From a virus, in the IMG/VR virus record IMGVR_UViG_3300005549_000030, positions 1 to 24,362 of that record: 24,362 nucleotides of DNA. One strand, written 5' to 3'. The stretch's first letter is position 1. Each line of letters begins with the position of its first letter. Below, in pieces: positions 1 to 7,780 of this stretch. The notes beneath the pieces were generated by a model that was given only the letters and a program-made list of their open reading frames with translations, was not told where the DNA came from and searched no databases. The translations under genes and the position numbers were made by a program.

Positions 1-1
1 G

Positions 2-496
2 GTCTCCACGGTCCAGCGTTACCGGAGGCAGGGACTTCGTATCTTTGCCATCACGGATGAGAAGACCCGTGCCGGGAAGAAAGACTCGTGGAGACTGGCG
101 CTTGCCAACTTCTTCGCCGATGTGAACGAGCCCATGCCCAACTTCATCCAGTTCGAGCGCGGCGCCACCAAGAAGTACGAGCGTCTCCACACCGCGACGA
201 CATTCTGGGTTGACGGCCATGTGCGCTGGGTGAAGGGCGCTCCCGGCGTGGACAGGCTCTGTGAGCAGATGGCTCGCATCGGCCAGTATGCCGTCAACCC
301 GAGACTCAAGATCGACTGGGCCGATGCCCACTCCGACGCCTTCCAGCCTGAACTCTACTCGCCGATGCGGAGGCGGGAGCAGCACACCCCATGGGACCGG
401 GGTGCGACACCCATCCACGTGGACGGCATGAATCCCGATGACTTCGACGACCGACGTCGGTGGCAGGAGGAAGTGCCGAGAGAACCCATCCGGTGA
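2..496 (+). CDS. terL: Terminase large subunit, C-terminal part (5' truncated by window edge)
   Basis: Open from the first bases of the window, so only the last 164 residues are visible. This part would be the nuclease domain of the packaging motor, which cuts concatemeric DNA at the portal. The stretch ending WADAHSDAF, with acidic residues shortly before the C-terminus, resembles the third acidic cluster of TerL RNase-H-fold nucleases. It is preceded by a DGHVRW strand and a GQYAVNP segment, which fit the same fold. The ATPase domain lies upstream of the window. Gene order supports the call, because a portal gene follows on the same strand, although about 5 kb of cargo now separates the two. 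The stop overlaps the GTG of the next gene by 4 bases. Family assignment is by motif and context only. Confidence 0.8.
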   Translation, partial: VSTVQRYRRQGLRIFAITDEKTRAGKKDSWRLALANFFADVNEPMPNFIQFERGATKKYERLHTATTFWVDGHVRWVKGAPGVDRLCEQMARIGQYAVNPRLKIDWADAHSDAFQPELYSPMRRREQHTPWDRGATPIHVDGMNPDDFDDRRRWQEEVPREPIR

Positions 497-837
497 GCCG
501 CTATGCGTTCGACCTTGACGATACGCTCGATGTACCTGTTATCGCCCAACTGGCCCGGGACCTTCACGCTGCCGGTCACGAGGTCCACGTTGTCACTGGT
601 TGTCCAGCTGATGTCGGAGAGTGGACTGTTCAGGCTCGTCACGAGAAGCTGGCAAGGCTCAACGTACCGTTCACCGAACTCCACCGATGCTGGGGGCAGG
701 ACATCCATTCAATCGGCGTCAGCAAGGGCATCGTGTTGAGGTCTCTTGGGGACCCACTGTTCATCGACGATAACCCCGGCCTGATTCGTGGGGCCGCCAC
801 GATTTCCTCCTGTACCAAACTCTGGGTGGTGCGCTAA
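493..837 (+). CDS. HAD-superfamily phosphatase-like protein
   Basis: 114 residues from a GTG that overlaps the terL stop (GTGA). All four HAD motifs can be placed: motif I FDLDDTL with nucleophile D7 and acid/base D9, motif II threonine T35 in VVTG, motif III lysine K78, and motif IV IDDN with D92-D93 for magnesium. There is almost no cap domain, so this is a minimal HAD of the kind acting on small phosphorylated metabolites, polynucleotide 5'/3' ends or sugar phosphates. It is the first gene of a block of sugar and methyl transferases. That makes a sugar-phosphate phosphatase plausible, but a polynucleotide phosphatase is equally compatible with the sequence. The substrate cannot be read from the sequence. 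Confidence 0.75.
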   Translation: MSRYAFDLDDTLDVPVIAQLARDLHAAGHEVHVVTGCPADVGEWTVQARHEKLARLNVPFTELHRCWGQDIHSIGVSKGIVLRSLGDPLFIDDNPGLIRGAATISSCTKLWVVR

Positions 838-847
838 TGAGGAAGCC

Positions 848-2107
848 ATGAAGGACATCATCAAAGCCACGGCAGGCGCAGACGGTGCCCTGACCATCTC
901 TCGGGCTTCGAACCACATCTACTCGATCCGCACCACCTGTCGCTCCTGCAAGGGCAACCTGGAGACGGTGCTGGATTTGGGTGAGCAGTTCCTGGTCGGC
1001 TTCGTCTCCGATCCCTTCGACCCCATGCTCCCGAGAGCACCGCTCCATCTTGTGCGCTGCACGGCCTGCGGGCTCTTGCAGTTGCTGCACACGGTCGACC
1101 ATGACCGCCTGTTCCGCACCTACTGGTACCGGTCTTCAGTGAACCAGAGCATGAGACTGGCGCTGGACGACTTGGTTTCCGACGCCTTGAACTTCGTCTC
1201 CGAGGGTACATGGCTCGACATCGGGGCCAACGACGGCTATCTGCTTTCGAAGGTCCCGGACAAGTTCAAGCGTATCGCCTGCGAGCCCGCGCGTAGCTTC
1301 CAGGAGGACCTGCACAAGATCGCTGACATCGTTATCGGGGACTTCTTCTCCGCCGACTACGACATTCTGCGAGCCGGGCGGGAGGGTGCCTGCAGCGTCA
1401 TCACTTCCGCTGCCATGTTCTACGACGTCGATGAGCCCGATGAGTTCGTTGCTGACATCGCTCGAGCACTGGCTCCCGGTGGCGTGTGGGTCAACCAGCT
1501 GAACGACTCCCCGACCATGCTGGAGAAGAACGCCTTCGACGCCATCTGCCATGAGCACCTCTGCTACTACGACGTGCCGACGTTGGCGAAGCTCTACGGA
1601 CGTCATGGCCTCTCCATCATCTCCGTGACCTACAACGAGGTGAATGGTGGCTCGGTGCGGATCGTGGCGACCAAGCAGTCGAAGGTGGTAACCCCCATCT
1701 CGGTGGCAGGATTCAAGCGTCCCACGGCGGGGGATTGCCGGCGGTTCGCCAACCGGGTCGCCAAGTGGCGGCAGACGATGCTCGACATGCTCCAGGGGCC
1801 GATGTCGCTGTCCGGCCAGACGTGGCTCTACGGGGCCTCGACCAAGGGCTCGGTGCTGCTCCAGTACCTCGATGCCAATGCTCACTTCGCCGGCATCGCC
1901 GACCGCAACCCGGCCAAGGAAGGTCTCTACTTGGCAGGCACGACCTTGAGCATCGTCAACGAGGAAGCGATGCGACTTCAGTGCCCTCGTTACCTGATGG
2001 CGCTGCCGTGGGCGTTCCGGGACGAGTTCGTCAAGCGCGAACGCGAGCTGCTCGACGCAGGCACGACGTTCTGCTTCCCCTTGCCGTCCATCGAGTTCGT
2101 GTCGTGA
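848..2107 (+). CDS. Zinc-type sugar C-methyltransferase (SAM-dependent)
   Basis: 419 residues. The ATG at 848 is chosen because GAGGAA lies just upstream. Domain order matches the three-part C-methyltransferases that act on keto-deoxysugar nucleotides (TylC3/NovU type). There is an N-terminal zinc site (C31-x2-C34 and C71-x2-C74) and a central Rossmann domain with SAM motif LDIGANDG at residues 123-130. The C-terminal third carries the family pattern around YGASTKG, ADRNPAK and PLPS. Known members add a methyl to carbon of an NDP-4-keto sugar. No dehydratase or aminotransferase making such a sugar is visible here, so the substrate must come from the host or from outside the window. Ten bases follow the HAD stop, and the gene ends in a GTGA overlap with the next gene, giving a coupled operon. 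Confidence 0.85.
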   Translation: MKDIIKATAGADGALTISRASNHIYSIRTTCRSCKGNLETVLDLGEQFLVGFVSDPFDPMLPRAPLHLVRCTACGLLQLLHTVDHDRLFRTYWYRSSVNQSMRLALDDLVSDALNFVSEGTWLDIGANDGYLLSKVPDKFKRIACEPARSFQEDLHKIADIVIGDFFSADYDILRAGREGACSVITSAAMFYDVDEPDEFVADIARALAPGGVWVNQLNDSPTMLEKNAFDAICHEHLCYYDVPTLAKLYGRHGLSIISVTYNEVNGGSVRIVATKQSKVVTPISVAGFKRPTAGDCRRFANRVAKWRQTMLDMLQGPMSLSGQTWLYGASTKGSVLLQYLDANAHFAGIADRNPAKEGLYLAGTTLSIVNEEAMRLQCPRYLMALPWAFRDEFVKRERELLDAGTTFCFPLPSIEFVS

Positions 2108-2808
2108 AAGTCGCCGTCCTGATCCCCAGCCGCGATAGGTATGCCCAGCTTGTGGTGGCTGCCACGTCGGTCCTGAACACGAGTTCCGCCGATGTCTTGG
2201 TCTACGTGGACCAAGACCAGTACCGGCAGTACCAGTTCGTACTGCGGTCCCTCGACCCCAAGCGCGTCAAAGTCCTGTTCGGAGACCGAATCGGTCCCGT
2301 CGCTTCAGCCAATGCGCTGGTCAAGAGCTTCCCCGGCTACGACGTCTACGGGCTCATCACCGATGACAGTGCCATCACCACTTCAGGCTGGGACCAGTGG
2401 ACGCTCGAGGCCATCGCTCGGTTCCCGGGCCGCATTGCGGTCGTCTCTCCGCATCACCCGCATGGTTACCACGTCGACATGCCGTTCGTGTCCAAGGAGT
2501 GGATCGAGATAGTTGGCTGGTATGCCTGTCCGCTGATGAAGCACTACGCTTGGCCTATCGTCACCGGGTTGATCGGCGAGATGACGGGCATCGTCCACGC
2601 CCCGGAGTCGGCGTTCCACATCGACCATGACTACGACCCGAAGGCCAATCAGGACGTCAGGATGTGGGACTACGTGGCGTTCTTCAGCTTCGTGTCTCGG
2701 GACCTTCCTATCGTCGTCGCGGCGCTAAGGAAGGACATGTACGGGTCCAAGACGGTGACGCAGACTCAGCCCATCGAAGGGCTGGGCTACAAGGCGGTGG
2801 TGTCATGA
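2104..2808 (+). CDS. GT-A-like glycosyltransferase, copy 1 of a duplicated GT-FkbM unit
   Basis: 234 residues from a GTG overlapping the previous stop. The frame stays open far upstream, but that part lies inside the methyltransferase gene and is rejected. The N-terminus VLIPSRDR is the usual first strand and loop of GT-A nucleotide-sugar transferases. VYVDQDQ (about 34-39) and ITDDS (D87-D88) are the likely nucleotide-binding and DxD-like metal-binding elements. A histidine-rich stretch (SPHHPHG) follows. It is shorter than common GT2 enzymes and lacks a membrane segment, so it should be cytosolic. It is clearly homologous to the protein at 3449-4105, sharing VAS-NALV, FPGR, VVS-HH, EWI and HIDH/HIEH elements. 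It is coupled by ATGA to the FkbM gene after it. Donor and acceptor are unknown. Confidence 0.7.
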   Translation: MKVAVLIPSRDRYAQLVVAATSVLNTSSADVLVYVDQDQYRQYQFVLRSLDPKRVKVLFGDRIGPVASANALVKSFPGYDVYGLITDDSAITTSGWDQWTLEAIARFPGRIAVVSPHHPHGYHVDMPFVSKEWIEIVGWYACPLMKHYAWPIVTGLIGEMTGIVHAPESAFHIDHDYDPKANQDVRMWDYVAFFSFVSRDLPIVVAALRKDMYGSKTVTQTQPIEGLGYKAVVS

Positions 2809-3452
2809 TTCACGAGCCCCAGGTCTTGGTGCCATCTGACGGCCGGAAGCGGCCGCTGCCTCCGAACGGACATCTATCCAAGTTCATCATTCAGCAGTTT
2901 CCGGAGGGCTACCGGGGCTACGCCATCGACGTCGGTGCCTCGGATGGCATCTCCATCAACACCACCTACGTCTTGGAGATCGCGCATCTCTGGACAGTGT
3001 TGTCAGTCGAGGCCAATCCCGAGTTCGCGCAGTTCCTCAAGAGTTCGCGGGCGTTCGTGGAGATGTGCGCCTGCTCGGACCACACTGGTACCGCGACGTT
3101 CCACGCGAACCAGGAGAACCTGGAGGCGTTGTCGTCCCTTGTGCCCACGGACCGCGCGGATCTCATCAGGGACAACGCTGCCAACAACAAGTGGCAGGAG
3201 TTCGAGGTCCGGCTGGAGACGGTGGACTCACTCATGGCCAAGTGGCAGTTCCCGCAACTGGACGCCCTGTGCATCGACACCGAGGGCACGGAACTGGACG
3301 TCTTGAAGGGCTGCAGCCTCGAACGCTGGCGGCCGAAGGTCATCGTCACCGAATGCTGGGACAGGGTCGGACCCATCGACCTCTATCTCGAAGCCCGTGG
3401 CTACAAGAAGACCGCGCGGAACGCCATGAACGACGTGTGGATTCTCCGGTGA
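2805..3452 (+). CDS. FkbM-family SAM-dependent methyltransferase, copy 1
   Basis: 215 residues from an ATG within the ATGA overlap. SAM motif I is IDVGASDG (41-48). SVEANP follows as the acidic end of strand 2. A late CIDTEGTELDVLKG segment is the hallmark of the FkbM family (Methyltransf_21), whose members O-methylate sugars in polyketides, glycans and surface polysaccharides. The roughly 40 residues before motif I are likely a small cap. The gene sits directly after a GT gene and is followed by another GT-FkbM pair, which suggests each methyltransferase caps the sugar added by its neighbour. That pairing is inference. The 3' end overlaps the next gene by GTGA. Confidence 0.85.
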   Translation: MIHEPQVLVPSDGRKRPLPPNGHLSKFIIQQFPEGYRGYAIDVGASDGISINTTYVLEIAHLWTVLSVEANPEFAQFLKSSRAFVEMCACSDHTGTATFHANQENLEALSSLVPTDRADLIRDNAANNKWQEFEVRLETVDSLMAKWQFPQLDALCIDTEGTELDVLKGCSLERWRPKVIVTECWDRVGPIDLYLEARGYKKTARNAMNDVWILR

Positions 3453-4105
3453 TCGGCGTTCTCTGTCCGAGCCGGGGCAAGCCTGAGGGGTTGAAGCGTC
3501 TCATTGGCAACGTGCAGCGTACGGCGCAGTCGGCTGAAGTGCTGGCCTACGTCGATGAAGACGAGTGGGATGCCTACTCCGAGGTGATTCAGGGCACGCA
3601 ATACATCATCGGTCCCAGAGTCGGCCTCGTGGCATCGGTGAACGCTCTGGTTCAGGCGTTCCCGAGTTATAGCACCTACATCCTTGCTGGCGATGACGTC
3701 AGCATCAGTCCGCGGGGCTGGGATGTGTGGCTGGAGAAGCAGTTCGAGAATTTCCCCGGTAGGCTTGGAGTCGTGTCTGCTCACCACAGCGGCGGGGATT
3801 TCTGCAACTTCCCGGCTCTGTCCCGAGAGTGGATAGCAGCGGTCGGCCACTTCGGATGGCCGCTTTGTCGGCACTACACCTTCGACACCATCATCCAGGT
3901 CTTAGGCGAAGCGACCGACTTCGTCCACTCTCAGGCCTCGCAACTGCACATCGAGCATCCTGTGTTCGATGAGGTGAGCAAGCGCGAAGCGATCAAAGAC
4001 GACGCTCTGGTGTTCTTGGTCTGGTATGCGAAGCAGCGACGGATGTTCATTTCCAGTCTGAACGACAAGAGGGCCGCCAGTGAAGTTCCAGTATCACTCA
4101 AATAA
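3449..4105 (+). CDS. GT-A-like glycosyltransferase, copy 2 of the duplicated unit
   Basis: 218 residues from GTG at 3449. It aligns along its whole length with the GT at 2104-2808. Shared features are the PSR N-terminus, YVDEDE (34-39), a VAS-NALV segment, the GDD pair D82-D83 in place of the other copy's TDD, FPGR, VVSAHH, REWI, the LGE-T-VHS region and HIEH. The copies are diverged, with different loops, so they probably differ in donor or acceptor. There is no membrane segment or signal peptide. The 3' end overlaps the following FkbM gene by 26 bases, the largest overlap in this block. Sugar specificity cannot be read. Confidence 0.7.
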   Translation: MIGVLCPSRGKPEGLKRLIGNVQRTAQSAEVLAYVDEDEWDAYSEVIQGTQYIIGPRVGLVASVNALVQAFPSYSTYILAGDDVSISPRGWDVWLEKQFENFPGRLGVVSAHHSGGDFCNFPALSREWIAAVGHFGWPLCRHYTFDTIIQVLGEATDFVHSQASQLHIEHPVFDEVSKREAIKDDALVFLVWYAKQRRMFISSLNDKRAASEVPVSLK

Positions 4106-4652
4106 CGGAGTCGATGCTGCGGTTGACAAGGTGTTCGGTGACTACGTCGGCCATGCCTGCGACGTTGGTGCCAACGATGGATTGTTCTTCAGCAACACGA
4201 TGTTCTTCGAGCAGAAGGGCTGGACGGTCTTGTGTGTTGAGCCGAACCCGCTCTTGGCTGAAGCTGGTCGCAAGAACCGTAGGCTGTGGAGAGAAGTGGC
4301 TTGCTCAGCGGAAGACGCTGAGCTGGCCACGTTCAAGTCGGTCAAGGGCAATAACCACGCATCTTCTTCTGCCTTGATGCCAGAGGGCCATGCTGACGGA
4401 GCAGACTTGTTCCAGGTCAGGGTGAGGCGTCTGGACAGAGTTCTGGATGAAGCCGGGTTCCCAAAACTGGACTACCTCACGGTGGACGTTGAGAACTGGG
4501 AGCGACAAGTGATGGCAGGGTTCACGGTGGAGCGCTGGAAACCAAAAGTCATTGTGCTCGAGGAATGGACCGAGGAAGTCATCCAGATCCCGGGCTACGA
4601 CGTCGTTAGCAGACATGAGTATGACAACATCTACGTTCGGAGGGAACCGTGA
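4080..4652 (+). CDS. FkbM-family SAM-dependent methyltransferase, copy 2
   Basis: 190 residues. The start is a GTG at 4080, inside the preceding GT gene. SAM motif I is CDVGANDG (27-34). VLCVEPNP is the strand-2 acidic end, and LTVDVENWE matches the FkbM strand that reads IDTEG in copy 1. The ERWKPKVIV-EEW segment also matches copy 1, so the two methyltransferases are paralogues. This copy lacks most of copy 1's N-terminal extension, so the cap or acceptor site may differ. Local G+C is lower than in the head genes (29, 35 and 31 of 60 on three hand-counted lines). The gene is linked by GTGA overlap to the GT9-like gene. The acceptor is unknown; an O-methyl transfer to a glycan is the family expectation. 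Confidence 0.85.
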   Translation: MKFQYHSNNGVDAAVDKVFGDYVGHACDVGANDGLFFSNTMFFEQKGWTVLCVEPNPLLAEAGRKNRRLWREVACSAEDAELATFKSVKGNNHASSSALMPEGHADGADLFQVRVRRLDRVLDEAGFPKLDYLTVDVENWERQVMAGFTVERWKPKVIVLEEWTEEVIQIPGYDVVSRHEYDNIYVRREP

Positions 4653-5497
4653 GCACAGTCTTCACGATGCCGGGTAAGCTGGGTGATTCTCTACTCGAGT
4701 GGCCGGTGGCGTTCTGGTATGGGAAGCAGGTCGGTGACTTCGAGTTGTGGATGGACGAGAAGACCTGCAAGCCCTTGGTGCCTCTGTTCGAGGCCCAGCC
4801 CCATGTCGCCAAGGTCAAGTTGATTCCCGGCGTCGAGCATTGGAACTGTGGTGGGCAACCATTCCACTTCGATCTCCCAACTTCAGCGTTCGAGGGCAAC
4901 ACCATCTTCCATCTGGGACTCCGGATGTTCCCGCAGCGACAGATTTCACTGGAGACACTGGCCAATGCGAAAGTCCCGATCAATGTCTCTCAGGAACTGT
5001 TCTCTTCAACCCCCAGCATCAAGGCAGGCACCGGAGAGAAGCAGAATCGACTTGTACTTCATGGCCAATCAGTTTGCCCCCATAACCGACAGACTCCGGC
5101 CTTCTGGAAGTTCCTTGCTGGAATCAGGGACGAGATTGCAGACCTGTTTGATGACGTGGTGTTCGTCGGGAATGATCGGGACCGTGAAATCGGGAAGCGT
5201 ACATACCCCGGCTGGCATGAGTTCGTGGACGATGGCGACTTCCTGAAGCTCGCCGACCTGATCGCCGACTCCCGGGCCTTCATTGGGGTCGGCTCTAGTG
5301 CGGTGGCCTTGGCAGGGCTCTTGAAGGTCCCGGCTATCCGGGTCCACGACCCCATCGCCGACAACATGCCAAAGATCATCTGGTCCAACTTGGGCGAGAA
5401 CCAGTTGAACGACTCCGAGCTAGGGCTGCGTAAGTCGTGGCCTGAGTGGCGGGACCGCTGGCTCAAACCTGTTGACGCTGGCGTAGCGACCCCCTAG
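4649..5497 (+). CDS. GT-B / GT9-like (heptosyltransferase-like) glycosyltransferase
   Basis: 282 residues from GTG at 4649. The N-terminus TMPGKLGDSLLEWPVAF resembles the glycine-rich loop and first helix of GT9 transferases, which add ADP-heptose to lipopolysaccharide core. The C-terminal FIGVGSSAVALAGLLKVP (from about residue 211) is the matching GT-B nucleotide-sugar loop and helix, where GT9 enzymes carry a short serine/threonine-rich turn. It is shorter than bacterial heptosyltransferases (about 320-350 residues). This is the last gene of the cargo block: 27 bases separate it from the portal start, and a GGAG ribosome site for portal lies in that gap. It may be a transferase with new specificity or a non-catalytic relative. 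Confidence 0.68.
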   Translation: MSTVFTMPGKLGDSLLEWPVAFWYGKQVGDFELWMDEKTCKPLVPLFEAQPHVAKVKLIPGVEHWNCGGQPFHFDLPTSAFEGNTIFHLGLRMFPQRQISLETLANAKVPINVSQELFSSTPSIKAGTGEKQNRLVLHGQSVCPHNRQTPAFWKFLAGIRDEIADLFDDVVFVGNDRDREIGKRTYPGWHEFVDDGDFLKLADLIADSRAFIGVGSSAVALAGLLKVPAIRVHDPIADNMPKIIWSNLGENQLNDSELGLRKSWPEWRDRWLKPVDAGVATP

Positions 5498-5524
5498 CCT
5501 CACTCCGTCTGGAGAACCCAAGGA

Positions 5525-7441
5525 ATGGTGAGCTTTCCGACACCGAAGTCGACTCCTCCGGGGCCTGATGTCGCTGCGCGCATGTCCAACGCTCGCATCA
5601 TGGAGCTGGTGGATGCGAGGCGGCAGGCGTCCCACCGCTACTACGAGGGGGTCTATTCGAGGCTCCAGCGCTGGTACGACGCCTACCGGGGGGTGTGGCA
5701 GGGACGGCTCGCCCAGTTCCGGAATAACGTCAACATTCCCTTCACTTTCGCCATGATCCAGTCCGACGTGGCGAGGAAGGTGCAGACCTCCTTCGGCACC
5801 TGGCCCATCGTTGGGTTCGAGGGCTATGCCCCGGAAGACGTGGCGAGGGCGCGGAAGAACGAGGTCTTGGTGTCCGCGCAGATGAAGGACTGCGACTCGG
5901 TGGTCAAGGCTGCCGACTTCTTCCTTCAGGGGGACATCTCCGGGACCGCAGTCGCCCGCTACGGCTGGAAGCAGATCAAGCGGATGGAACGCACCCGGAA
6001 CCGGGAGATGGTGGCTCCGGGGCTCGAGGTCCCGGTGGTCCGGGAGCGGATGGCGACGGTGTTCGACGGTCCCGACTGGGAGCCGGTGGACAGGCTCGAT
6101 TTCTGGCCCCAGCCGGCGCGGACCAAGATCAAGGACATGGCGTGGGTCATCCACCGTTACTACGCCGACCTTGACGACCTCATCGAAGACGCCAACTCGG
6201 ACTACCCCTACTTTGACGCCGGGGCGGTCCAGCAGCTCAAGCAGTCACCGATGTCCACGACGCTGGCGCAGGAGTACGCGAGACGCCGGGTGACCTACCG
6301 GAACGAGTACGACTACCAGGCCAGAGCTTCCGAGCGATTCGCCAAGCCCGTGGAGATATGGGAGATGCACGGCTTGGTCCCCAAGGAGTTCGCTCAGGAC
6401 GGGGTGCGGTTCCGTTGCATCGCCATCGGCAACCAGCGGGTGGTCCTGAAGAACCGGGAGAGCCCTTTCGGCTCGGAGCTTCCGTTCGCCTCTTACGCCC
6501 CGATGCCCGACCCCTACAGCTTCGATGGGGTGGCGAAGACGGAAGTGGCCTTCGGCCCCCAGCAGACGGCGAACCGGCTGGCGAACCAGAAACTGGACGC
6601 TCTGGACCTGCTGATCGACCCGATGTGGGTGGCGAACTCCGGGGTGAACATCAACACCCAGCACCTGTTCTCAAGGGCTGGACGCATCCTGCTGGTGGAT
6701 GGGGCAGCGGACGAGACCACCATCAGGGCCTTGTCCCCGGATATGCGGGGACTGCAGGCCGCCTATACGGAAGTCGCCCAGTTGTTCCAGTTCATGCAGT
6801 TGGGGACCGGTGAGACCGAGGCGCTTCTGGGTGGTGTGGCGGGTCCGGGTCGAGAGACTGCCCGGGGGTTCTTGGGGCGGCAGGAGAACGCCTTGACCCG
6901 TCTCGCCATGGAGACCCGTCTCGCCGAGGAAGGGTTCATTGAGCCCTTGGCCAACGCTTTCAGGAAGCTGGACCGGAAGTACCTCCAGTTCCCGCACGAG
7001 ATCCGCATCCTGGGGAGTCTGGCTACCACGAATCCGACGACGGGCCTGCCCTACGAACCGGAGCAGGCGACCATCGACTACGAGGACCTGGTGCCCGACT
7101 ACCGGGCTCGAGCCGTGGGAGCGAGCCAGATGATGGGCAAGACGGTCCGCCAGCAGAATCTGGTGTCCCTGCTGCAGATGATGTCGGCCAATCCTGCGAT
7201 GATGCAACTTGTGAACTGGGCGAACTTTGCGAGGCAGGCGTTCGAACTGTTCGACTTCAAGAACGTCAACGAGTTGCTGGTCTCGCAAGTCCCCATGGTG
7301 AACCAGATGGCGCAGGAGACCGGCCAGTCGCCGATGGGGGTGGCCAATGCCGTCTCAAGTCCTCTGGAGCAGTTGTCGCCCCAGACGCTGGGGGCGTTGA
7401 TGCAGACGGGGAACGCGGCACCGATGCCGGGTCTCTCGTGA
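5525..7441 (+). CDS. Portal protein (head-tail connector)
   Basis: 638 residues, within the usual size for short-tailed-phage portals. It forms the dodecameric ring at one capsid vertex through which DNA is packaged and ejected. Supporting features are the early NNVNIPFTFAMIQSDVA segment, the long alpha/beta wing region, a central PFASYAPMPDPYSFDGVA stretch (start of the stem/crown), the later helix-rich NRLANQKLDALDLL, and a C-terminal Met/Gln-rich tail (about 535-638) like a barrel or crown extension. Context is decisive: it is upstream of scaffold and capsid genes and downstream of terL. The ATG at 5525 has GGAG at the expected distance. No truncation is seen. Confidence 0.9.
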   Translation: MVSFPTPKSTPPGPDVAARMSNARIMELVDARRQASHRYYEGVYSRLQRWYDAYRGVWQGRLAQFRNNVNIPFTFAMIQSDVARKVQTSFGTWPIVGFEGYAPEDVARARKNEVLVSAQMKDCDSVVKAADFFLQGDISGTAVARYGWKQIKRMERTRNREMVAPGLEVPVVRERMATVFDGPDWEPVDRLDFWPQPARTKIKDMAWVIHRYYADLDDLIEDANSDYPYFDAGAVQQLKQSPMSTTLAQEYARRRVTYRNEYDYQARASERFAKPVEIWEMHGLVPKEFAQDGVRFRCIAIGNQRVVLKNRESPFGSELPFASYAPMPDPYSFDGVAKTEVAFGPQQTANRLANQKLDALDLLIDPMWVANSGVNINTQHLFSRAGRILLVDGAADETTIRALSPDMRGLQAAYTEVAQLFQFMQLGTGETEALLGGVAGPGRETARGFLGRQENALTRLAMETRLAEEGFIEPLANAFRKLDRKYLQFPHEIRILGSLATTNPTTGLPYEPEQATIDYEDLVPDYRARAVGASQMMGKTVRQQNLVSLLQMMSANPAMMQLVNWANFARQAFELFDFKNVNELLVSQVPMVNQMAQETGQSPMGVANAVSSPLEQLSPQTLGALMQTGNAAPMPGLS

Positions 7442-7442
7442 C

Positions 7443-7760
7443 ATGCCACTGACCGGGGAGCAGCTGGACAAGGTTAAACTTGTCCTGATGAGCCCGGGAT
7501 GGAATGATGTGATCCGGCCGGCGCTCGAGAACCGAGGCCGGAGTGCAATCAAGGCCCTATGCCTGACCCGGGCTGAACGCGCGAAGGTCATGGCGGGGCA
7601 ACCGTTCGACACCGACGATGACGTCTTGAGGGCGATGATCCGCGAAGCCGAGTGGATGATCGCCATCTGGGCGAACGAAGTCTCGGTGGACGAACACAAT
7701 CGCCGTCTCGACGAACTCGACCGGCAGGGCGTAGCAGGGAGTCCCGGGGCGAACCCCTAG
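7443..7760 (+). CDS. Small head-region protein of unknown function
   Basis: 105 residues, starting one base after the portal stop, so probably translated by reinitiation. It is predicted mostly helical and charged, with no membrane segment and no motif I can name. The body has an RAERAKVMAGQPFD element followed by a long amphipathic helix (about 57-92). Its place between portal and scaffold is one where short-tailed phages often carry a small head-assembly or portal-associated protein; a role there is inference only. The stop codon lies within a perfect 10-base palindrome (7754-7763). Confidence 0.7.
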   Translation: MPLTGEQLDKVKLVLMSPGWNDVIRPALENRGRSAIKALCLTRAERAKVMAGQPFDTDDDVLRAMIREAEWMIAIWANEVSVDEHNRRLDELDRQGVAGSPGANP

Positions 7761-7780
7761 GGGCCTAGGGAAAGGCAACG

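Noticed and set aside
1136-1885. 249-codon minus-strand frame opposite the C-methyltransferase
   Set aside because: Antisense shadow; the + strand product has clear domains.
1735-2103. N-terminal extension of the first GT
   Set aside because: It would overlap the C-methyltransferase by over 360 bases and is Arg/Pro-rich; GTG 2104 gives a family-like N-terminus.
5420-6154. 244-codon minus-strand frame across the portal start
   Set aside because: Shadow of the portal gene; composition is Pro/His/Arg-rich with no domain and no ribosome site noted.
7754-7769. Palindrome CCCCTAGGGG and adjacent CCTAGG as terminator or operator
   Set aside because: No T-run and no loop for a hairpin; it includes a stop codon and lies in a 20-base gap before the scaffold, so chance is likely.
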